Origin: Propionivibrio dicarboxylicus
Lineage (GTDB): Bacteria > Pseudomonadota > Gammaproteobacteria > Burkholderiales > Rhodocyclaceae
Length of the DNA stretch: 49,102 nt
Assembly: GCA_945902805.1 (NCBI GenBank)
Contig: CAMDMZ010000036.1
Span: forward strand, 1 to 49,102
Direction: 5' to 3'
The translations under genes were made by a program, and so were the position numbers. The notes under the pieces are model-generated. The model searched no databases, was not told the DNA's origin, and worked only from the letters and a program-made list of their open reading frames with translations. Positions 43,649-49,102 of the stretch are shown one piece after another (position 1 is the stretch's first letter; each line of letters starts with the position of its first letter).

Positions 43649-45196
43649 TCAGAAAAGGCGCGGCCCCGGACCGCCACCGGTGGGTGCCGTCGGTTTGGCG
43701 GTTTGCTGACCGGTGATGACTTCGCTGGCTTCCTTGATGTCGCCGGAAACGATTTGCGTCATGCTGCCATCTGTTAGTCCCAGCTTGATGGTGACCGGCT
43801 GCGGCTTGCCGTTGGCGTCGAGCGTCCAGACGCGACCTTCGCCACCACCAACACCCGAGCGCGCTGCAGCCGCCTCGGCGTTCATCTGCGTGTAGCGCGC
43901 CTTCTGTTCATCGGTGAGGAAGGCCACCACTTTCTCGCGGATCTCAGCACGGTTGCGTTCACTGGCCTTGGCACGTTCGGCTTCGGGCAGTTCGCGCGCG
44001 GCCATGAATTTCTCGCGCATGCCGGCGAAGACGGCGGAGAGTTTTTCCTGCTGATCGGCATCGAGCTTGAGTTCGGCGGTCAAGCGCTCGCGCAGTTGAC
44101 CTGGGCCACCGCCACTACCACCACCGCCAGAAGTCGGTGCTGGCGAGACGGTGCTCGGCGTTGAACTGCCGGCCGGCTTCTTTTCATCCGTGATGCCGGG
44201 TGGACGGAAGCGCAAGGCGGCATTGGCTACCTTTAGAACCTTTTCGCGCTGGGCCGTGGTGATGCGCACGTTCGCTGTCATTCCCGGTAGCAAGGTGAGA
44301 TCCGGATTGCTGGCAGAGACGACGACGGTATAGCTGACGACGTTGGAGACCACGGTGGCCGCTTTGCGCACCTGCTTGACCTCGCCGCTGAAACTGCGGC
44401 CGGGGAAGGCGTCGACAGTGAAGGTGGCGGTCTGGCCGGTCTTTACGCGGCCGATGTCGGCCTCGTCGATCGAGGCCTCGACCTGCATGTCCGACAAACT
44501 CTTGGCGATGACGAACATCTCGGGTGCCTGCAGGCTGGCGGCGACCGTTTGGCCCGGCTCCACGCTACGCTTGACGACGATACCATCGACCGGCGCGCGG
44601 ATTTGCGTGCGCTCAAGATCGACGCGGGCCTGGCCGAGCTGCGCTTCACGCTGGCGCACGACGGCTGATGCATTCTTTGCTTGTGATTCGACGACTTGCA
44701 AAGCGGCAGCCGCGGCATCGAATAGCGAACGGGCCTTATCGCGTTCGGCCGGTGAAATGTAGTTTTTGTCGACCAGCATCTTTTTGCGCTCGTAATCGCG
44801 CTCAGCTTCGGCGAGATTGGCGCGGGCACGCAAGGCTTCGGCCAGTTGCACGCCGACAGCGGCACGCGATGCCTCAAGATCGGCCGCAGCCTGATTGACC
44901 TTGTGCTCGAAGGTCTCTGGCGCGATACGGGCGATGAGTTGGCCTTGGGTTACGGTGGAATTGAAATCGACAAAGATTTCGCGGATTTGCCCGGAAACCT
45001 GCGAACTGACCTGGACCGAGACTACCGGCGTCAAGGTCCCGGTGGCAGAAACCACCGCCGTAAGCGGCCCACTTTCCACCTTGGCCAGCTTGAATTGCGG
45101 TGCGTCACCGCCATTCCCAAACTTTTGCCAGCCGACGTAAGCGCCACCCAGCGTGACCACCAGCAGCGAAATAATGACGAGTGAGCGTGTTTTCAT
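43649..45196 (-). CDS. MacA-type periplasmic adaptor with Spy-like insert
   Basis: The 515-residue product has an N-terminal membrane helix (5-22), a lipoyl/coiled-coil hairpin (about 45-215), a beta-barrel part and a final membrane-proximal domain (about 455-500), as in MacA/HlyD adaptors. Unusually, residues 336-455 insert a Gly/Ser/Pro linker and a helical segment. This segment carries two LTxxQ-like repeats (LDADQQEKL at 378-386 and LTDEQKARY at 427-435) typical of Spy/CpxP chaperones. The linker also holds a repeat copy (STVSPAPTS, 348-356). The start at 45196 is chosen for the membrane helix. It heads the pump operon. Confidence 0.92.
   Translation of the reverse strand: MKTRSLVIISLLVVTLGGAYVGWQKFGNGGDAPQFKLAKVESGPLTAVVSATGTLTPVVSVQVSSQVSGQIREIFVDFNSTVTQGQLIARIAPETFEHKVNQAAADLEASRAAVGVQLAEALRARANLAEAERDYERKKMLVDKNYISPAERDKARSLFDAAAAALQVVESQAKNASAVVRQREAQLGQARVDLERTQIRAPVDGIVVKRSVEPGQTVAASLQAPEMFVIAKSLSDMQVEASIDEADIGRVKTGQTATFTVDAFPGRSFSGEVKQVRKAATVVSNVVSYTVVVSASNPDLTLLPGMTANVRITTAQREKVLKVANAALRFRPPGITDEKKPAGSSTPSTVSPAPTSGGGGSGGGPGQLRERLTAELKLDADQQEKLSAVFAGMREKFMAARELPEAERAKASERNRAEIREKVVAFLTDEQKARYTQMNAEAAAARSGVGGGEGRVWTLDANGKPQPVTIKLGLTDGSMTQIVSGDIKEASEVITGQQTAKPTAPTGGGPGPRLF
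44129..44152 (-). repeat. Dispersed 24-bp repeat, copy 10
   Basis: 21 of 24 positions match. It is in sense orientation in the adaptor gene, in the low-complexity linker before the Spy-like segment, read TVSPAPTS. Confidence 0.7.
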
Positions 45197-45304
45197 GGTG
45201 CGATTGTAGATGAGGCGGCAACTGGCTTCTGCAAGCAAATGTAAAAGCGACTCCGGCGATCTCGCCACCGCCCATCGTCGCGGCGGCGGGCACCGCTCTA
45301 CTCA

Positions 45305-45620
45305 GGGTGTTCCTGAAACCGCTCAGGCAAGCCAGGATGTTGTGGATATCCAGATCGCTGAGGGGCAACGGCGCGCCGGCATGAGAAGACTGCTGCGGCC
45401 CCGGCCCTCGAGGGCGTGGTAGTTGGCGCATTCAGCATCGTAAATTCCTTTGCCGTGGGTGATATTCACGTCCAGCGGTGAAAGGCGAGGAACTGTTCCT
45501 GAATGTAGCTGGCACGCTGTCTGGTCAGTCGCAGGTATTCGTCGTTCTTGCCACCTTGTCCATGCTTACCGTGGCAGCCGACACAAACCTCCATGATTTC
45601 CTTCCCAATTTCAGGGTTTT
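45305..45620 (-). pseudogene. Decayed cytochrome c gene, two heme sites, several frameshifts
   Basis: Reading leftward, three reading frames together spell a c-type cytochrome. The first frame gives IGKEIMEVCVGCHGKHGQGG (heme motif CVGCH at 45586-45572). A second frame gives GKGIYDAECANYHALEGRG, where a Tyr replaces the second heme Cys (45430-45416). A third gives GAPLPLSDLDIHNILACLSGF, the usual C-terminal end. An in-frame stop follows the first part, and the spacer between the two heme regions is too short. The gene is therefore broken by at least two frameshifts and probably a deletion. The original was likely a di-heme protein of the c4 or related type. Confidence 0.7.
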
Positions 45621-45758
45621 TGTGCCTCGAGCAGACGGTGAAGGGGCGCGAAGATAACGAGTAAGAGCCAGCGGGAGATGGAGGTGATGACAGATTGTGC
45701 GGGATCGCGGTAGGGACATAGGTCACCCCCTACCGCGACCCCGAATACGTAGCTTTTT

Positions 45759-45787
45759 TTGTTAACACACATTTTCTCCGCTACAAT
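45759..45787 (+). promoter_or_regulatory. Sigma-70 promoter for tRNA-Ser
   Basis: TTGTTA (45759-45764), a 17-base spacer and TACAAT (45782-45787) lie about 75 bases before the tRNA. The -10 box differs from consensus by one base. Nothing else is read from here, so the assignment is likely. Confidence 0.65.
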
Positions 45788-45863
45788 CGTCAGTTCTTTG
45801 GCAGGTTGCAGTTTTTTTGCTGAAGGACGTTGATTTGCTGGCGATTTACTGAATTAAGAACAC

Positions 45864-45956
45864 GGAGACGTGGCCGAGTGGTCGAAGGCACTCCCCTGCT
45901 AAGGGAGCATTCTGTCAAAAACGGAATCCAGGGTTCGAATCCCTGCGTCTCCGCCA
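45864..45956 (+). tRNA. tRNA-Ser, anticodon GCU
   Basis: The acceptor stem GGAGACG pairs with CGTCTCC near the 3' end, followed by the discriminator G and an encoded CCA. The anticodon arm CTCCC-CTGCTAA-GGGAG shows the anticodon GCT. The T arm has GGTTCGAATCC, and a long variable arm marks a class II tRNA, as expected for serine. tRNA genes of this kind are common integration sites, and accessory DNA begins right after it, but no duplicated 3' end is found inside the window. Confidence 0.98.
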
Positions 45957-46042
45957 GGACCGCAATATCTATAATAATCAAGCGGTTGATGGTTCTCGTG
46001 TTGGATTGCAGGATTAAGTATATTCCCAATTTGTCCCTCTTG

Positions 46043-46072
46043 ATCCCACCAAATCCCAACACTTGGTGGGAT
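46043..46072 (+). terminator. Ten-base inverted repeat downstream of tRNA-Ser
   Basis: ATCCCACCAA and TTGGTGGGAT pair perfectly around ten bases, followed by a short T tract. A smaller repeat AAATCCCA/TGGGATTT overlaps it, and TGGGATTTTG is repeated directly next to it. It may end the tRNA transcript; a recombination or protein-binding site is the alternative. Confidence 0.45.
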
Positions 46073-46108
46073 TTTGATGGGATTTTGTGATCTCATGTAA
46101 GGGGACGC

Positions 46109-46825
46109 ATGCAGGGCAAGGTTGTTCTTGATCACCTTCAAGAAATGTTCCCTGGTCGCCTTGTCCTCTACGCGCCTGACATGGCGAAGGTGCTCGGCTT
46201 GACCGAACGGGCACTAGCCCATCTGATTGAGCGTGGCCGATTTCCGTTTCCTGTAAAAACCATTGGGCGTCGCCGCTGCGTCGATATTTTTAAAGTTGCA
46301 GAGTGGCTGGCATCGAACGGAAACTTGCCTAATCAGCGTGCGCGTGAGGATGAACTCAGTTCAAAACCCGCTCGTACCAATAAGCGAGGCAGCAGCGTCG
46401 AAAATACCGACAGGCAGAGTTCTATTGCCAAGCGTTTGATCGAGATGCGGCACCGCATGTCGTCAGGAATAGCGCAGATGGCTTCGAATAGTCTTTTGTC
46501 GATGGAGCGCGTTTTCTGGTTTGAGGTTGCTGAGTTCCTGACAATGCAACCGAAACTTGGCCATGTCACCGTAAAGATCCGCTGGACAAGAACATTGGAC
46601 GACGGCTCATCAGCAGGTGAGAACACAACCTATTTTGAAACTGCTGCTGATGGTATTTACTACGCGCAAAAAACTCAGGACGACCTTACTTCTTGCGATG
46701 AGGCATCAATCGTTATTCGTGTTGCAGATCGGAAGATTTATCAGAGCTTAAAAATTGATCGGTGGAGCGTTGCTGTTGATCTTCGTGAGAAATGTCTAAA
46801 GGACGATCCTGTTAACGTCAGCTAA
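46109..46825 (+). CDS. HTH DNA-binding protein in the accessory region
   Basis: The 238-residue product has an N-terminal helix-turn-helix of the excisionase/AlpA kind (about 18-70). It shows MAKVLGLTERALAHLIERG and then GRRRCVDIFKVAEWLA, the pattern of a small MerR-like fold that reads a target next to a wing. A Lys/Arg-rich linker (about 75-105) leads to a C-terminal domain of about 130 residues with no family I recognise. It sits directly after tRNA-Ser, where regulators of integrated elements are often found. Codon use is less GC-biased than in the housekeeping genes. No integrase gene is in the window. Confidence 0.75.
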   Translation: MQGKVVLDHLQEMFPGRLVLYAPDMAKVLGLTERALAHLIERGRFPFPVKTIGRRRCVDIFKVAEWLASNGNLPNQRAREDELSSKPARTNKRGSSVENTDRQSSIAKRLIEMRHRMSSGIAQMASNSLLSMERVFWFEVAEFLTMQPKLGHVTVKIRWTRTLDDGSSAGENTTYFETAADGIYYAQKTQDDLTSCDEASIVIRVADRKIYQSLKIDRWSVAVDLREKCLKDDPVNVS

Positions 46826-46897
46826 GCACTTTTCCGGTGGCGTCAATTCGATTGTCTGGACGCCTCAGCAGATGCCCCTATTCGTAAGGCTGCACCA

Positions 46898-47029
46898 TTA
46901 AGAGGAGCCCACCTCCTCCACGAGCACCTTCTCGCATCCCTCACAGCGCGCTGTGTTCCGAGCTGTATACAACCGGCGATTCCCGCCGAAAGGCGATGCT
47001 TCAGTCGGCCTCCAATTGTTGATGGACAA
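46898..47029 (-). CDS. Possible 43-residue protein or remnant with one CxxC
   Basis: From a TTG at 47029 the frame reads SINNWRPTEASPFGGNRRLY and then TARNTARCEGCEKVLVEEV before a TAA. The composition is protein-like and has a CEGC pair that could bind half a zinc site. No ATG exists in frame and no ribosome site is clear. It may be the end of a larger broken gene. Confidence 0.25.
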   Translation of the reverse strand: MSINNWRPTEASPFGGNRRLYTARNTARCEGCEKVLVEEVGSS

Positions 47030-47124
47030 AACCGCCGACGCTCCCGATCAGCGATAGCAACCCCGTCACACTCTTTCCTGGTTGCTCCCCGTCCAGGGAA
47101 ATTCCATCCCTCGGGGAAATCCCT

Positions 47125-47289
47125 CTAATTCTTCTTCGCAGCCTTCTTGCCGACCACAGCTGTTTTGAAGATGGTCAGTTGGTGACACTGATGGGTGGGC
47201 TGCACCCATCCATGAGTTTCCATACTCGCCGCGCACACCCACGCATCCGCCATTGCACGATGCGCACCGGGATCTATCCATCCGGCAAT
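47125..47289 (-). pseudogene. C-terminal gene fragment with an AHRAMADAW motif
   Basis: An uninterrupted frame of 54 codons with no start reads GWIDPGAHRAMADAWVCAAS and ends FKTAVVGKKAAKKN before a stop. The AHRAMADAW part resembles the last motif of DEDDh exonucleases (HRAL-DA), which suggests a truncated DnaQ-type nuclease. The match is short. An in-frame stop lies just before it. Confidence 0.35.
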
Positions 47290-47453
47290 TCATCACCGAC
47301 ATCGTGAGGCGTTGCTATTTCCTCTGGTCACGTCTGCTGTCCCACGCCCCTTTCCATTCGGCGAAGAGTTTCATACAGCATTGGATTGACCTGGCGGATT
47401 GGGCGGTTCCGGGGAAATACTGGTACTTTCACCATCGCCCACGAGGACATCCA

Positions 47454-48980
47454 TTAGTTTGCCGCGCCTGTAATTTGGAACGCTCCCCAATAGAAGGGAT
47501 GCGGATGACTTTTCTTTGTCTCGACCTGAGCAAGCCGAAGCGCTTCGCGTTTATCAATATTCTTGGCCAAGTTTCGGTAAAAGCCCTGCATAAGTGTCGC
47601 GGTCGCCGCGTCATCAACTTGCCAAAGAGATGACACGATAGAGCGTGCCCCGGCATACATAAACCCACGGGTCAAGCCGACCACATCATCGCCACTAGCC
47701 ACTTTGCCCAATCCGGTTTCACATGCGGACAGAGTGACAAGTTCTGCATCAAGTCGTATGGAGTAAAGATCACTTACCGTCAGTCGACCTTCATCTGCTT
47801 CTGTCTTGGCGAGTAGTAATCCGGAATTCAGCGGGGCATCTGAATCAAATTCGCCATGCGATGCAATATGAAGAATCGAAAAGCCGCTTCCAAGTTCCTT
47901 GAGGGCAGTCTTGCTCGCATCTTTACGGACCAACGCCTTTGAAGCAGGGAACATTTTTGCGACCCGTATTGCCTCATCCTGCGCGCTTGGAAGGTCAAGG
48001 CGGGGATTACCGAGCTCTGGATTGCCAAATGCCAACATCTTGCCGGTTTTTATCGGTTTGTCGCTACGCACATAAGCCAGTGAATTCGCGCTCGGCATCA
48101 CCCTAACGGAGTATTTGTCGACAACATACTTACTGCCATCGGTGAGTGCGGCGAATGGCAAATAGTGCAATATGCCGTGAGGTGAAATGGTCAGTCGAGC
48201 GCCCTTGAAGTCGCCTTCAAGCGGCGCGATAAGGCGCCCATACAAGCTTTTCCCCAACGTGTCGGCATTTGCTTCAGCCGATTGAAGTGCAGATCTGAAG
48301 TCGCGAATTTCCTCCTCCAAACCCTCCGCACTCAATTTAAAGCCCTTGATTCCGGTGCTACTGAGAAGGAACGCATAGAGATCCTTTTCCGCAATGTAGT
48401 AGTTGATTAGAACCTCTTTGCTGCTCAACCGACTGGTTACATCAGACAACGGAACGTTGTTGACCGCAATCAGTGACGCCGCCTCTGGTGCCACCTGATT
48501 CAATTGTGTCCGTGCTTCAATCACAGCGGATCGAGTCAAACCATCCGTATCGAAAATTGCCAAAATTGGCTCTCGATCTTCGGCGCTCGCCAAGAGAGCG
48601 ACAATTTTCTCGTCAGCCGCGAGAGGTGCTGCCAAGTCAGTTTTCTGCGCCAGCATATCAACAAAAGCACGCGCTTTAGCACGTTCGGCATATTCAAACG
48701 CCATAGTCCAATCGCCTTTGGCAGTAGCCGCTAAGACCAAATCTTGATATACCGCTTGCTTGCTACCTGCAAACCCAATTTTGCTTGACTCGATGGATAT
48801 GCTACTGCGAACTTTTTCAATGGCCTCCGCCGACTCTTTGAAGAACTTAAGTGCCGTTTCAATATCCCCCCGCTGTTTCGCGACAAGACCGCGTTCATAG
48901 AGAATCGGCCAGTGGATTCCTCCTAAATCTTTGACCTCCGTCTTGGCCAATAGCCCAGGGCCACCGCACTCGAATGACAT
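47454..48980 (-). CDS. CHAT-domain (caspase-like) protein, TPR array largely missing
   Basis: The 508-residue product ends in a full CHAT peptidase-like domain (about 260-505). The predicted catalytic His375 lies in HIASHGEF and Cys420 in LSACETGLG; the late GFMYAGARSIVSSLW and FYWGAFQITG are family-typical. The first 110 residues (LYERGLVAKQRGDIETALKFF; YAERAKARAFVDML) match only the last one or two TPR-like helices that normally follow a long TPR array. Upstream of the ATG the same frame has two stops within 60 bases, so the array is lost or frameshifted. Such proteins are known from bacterial defence and signalling systems, but no partner is visible here. Composition is AT-richer than the core genome. 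Confidence 0.88.
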   Translation of the reverse strand: MSFECGGPGLLAKTEVKDLGGIHWPILYERGLVAKQRGDIETALKFFKESAEAIEKVRSSISIESSKIGFAGSKQAVYQDLVLAATAKGDWTMAFEYAERAKARAFVDMLAQKTDLAAPLAADEKIVALLASAEDREPILAIFDTDGLTRSAVIEARTQLNQVAPEAASLIAVNNVPLSDVTSRLSSKEVLINYYIAEKDLYAFLLSSTGIKGFKLSAEGLEEEIRDFRSALQSAEANADTLGKSLYGRLIAPLEGDFKGARLTISPHGILHYLPFAALTDGSKYVVDKYSVRVMPSANSLAYVRSDKPIKTGKMLAFGNPELGNPRLDLPSAQDEAIRVAKMFPASKALVRKDASKTALKELGSGFSILHIASHGEFDSDAPLNSGLLLAKTEADEGRLTVSDLYSIRLDAELVTLSACETGLGKVASGDDVVGLTRGFMYAGARSIVSSLWQVDDAATATLMQGFYRNLAKNIDKREALRLAQVETKKSHPHPFYWGAFQITGAAN

Positions 48981-49102
48981 GATCGATGAAATATGCCAAT
49001 GAAGTCGACGCTTTGAAATAATCGTTCACACTCATGCACTTATGACATCATCTTGTGGACTCATGCCGTTTCTGGTCAACTTTCGCCTTTTGGGCGGACG
49101 AT

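Larger units (their letters stand above)
46826..47453. other. Gap of about 630 bases with gene remnants only
   Basis: No complete gene with a good start is seen. Two leftward frames look like remnants and are listed separately (46898-47029 and 47125-47289). The rest shows no tRNA, clear terminator or repeat. The mixture suggests an area of past insertion and deletion between the HTH gene and the CHAT gene. Confidence 0.6.

Noticed and set aside
45796-45822. A TGGCAG-GTTGCAG stretch before tRNA-Ser as a sigma-54 promoter
   Set aside because: The GG-to-GC spacing is not ten bases, and a better sigma-70 promoter lies just upstream.
45945-49102. A second copy of the tRNA-Ser 3' end that would mark an island boundary
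   Set aside because: I found no repeat of the last 15-20 bases of the tRNA in the remaining sequence; it may lie beyond the window.
1-49102. CRISPR arrays
   Set aside because: No regularly spaced repeats with unique spacers were seen. The dispersed 24-bp copies are kilobases apart and in both orientations.

Overview
The window looks like a chromosome segment of a Gram-negative, flagellated, sulfur-oxidising betaproteobacterium, probably Rhodocyclales or a related order. This is inferred from the pcnB-folK-panB-panC-panD order, the cytoplasmic sulfite dehydrogenase set SoeABC with TusA and a DsrE-type protein, and the MSHA-like pilus locus. Base composition is moderately GC-rich, except for the last 3 kb, which are visibly richer in A and T.

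Layout. 1-2.4 kb: the start of a transposase running off the left edge, a flagellin gene with a sigma-54-type promoter, and a small unknown gene. 2.5-3.9 kb: an outer-membrane efflux lipoprotein. 4-18.8 kb: one long leftward MSHA-like type IV pilus locus. It reads from the secretin (18.8 kb) through a TPR protein, two lipoproteins, an ATPase with a c-di-GMP-type N-terminus, the platform protein and three inner-membrane assembly proteins, to a giant pilin-like protein and a prepilin. The giant protein carries an L-type-lectin-like domain split by three phage-tail-type repeats. 18.9-20 kb: a phosphodiesterase and two small partners. 20.1-28.5 kb: the rightward sulfur cluster soeABC, tusA, dsrE-like, a FadL-type outer-membrane protein and an unknown periplasmic protein. 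28.5-45.2 kb: housekeeping genes (valS, pcnB, folK, panBCD, a Rieske protein, a FAH-family enzyme, a DEAD-box helicase, an aldo/keto reductase, a MarR regulator, SixA, a CYTH protein) and a MacAB-like efflux system. 45.2-49.1 kb: a decayed cytochrome c gene, tRNA-Ser(GCU), then accessory DNA with an HTH protein, gene remnants and a CHAT-domain protein that lacks its usual TPR array.

How the genes may work together. Sulfite made in the cytoplasm from sulfane sulfur carried by TusA and the DsrE-like protein would be oxidised by SoeABC, with electrons passing to the quinone pool. The FadL-type protein could move hydrophobic compounds across the outer membrane. The pilus locus encodes nearly a full export engine whose likely product is a lectin-tipped fibre for attachment, possibly controlled by c-di-GMP.

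The most unusual signal is a dispersed 24-bp sequence present ten times between 3.9 and 44.2 kb. It lies in both orientations and mostly inside unrelated genes, where it is read as either AVPPAPTF-like or KVGAGGTA-like peptide. It is absent from the sulfur cluster and from the accessory right end. I do not recognise it as a described element.
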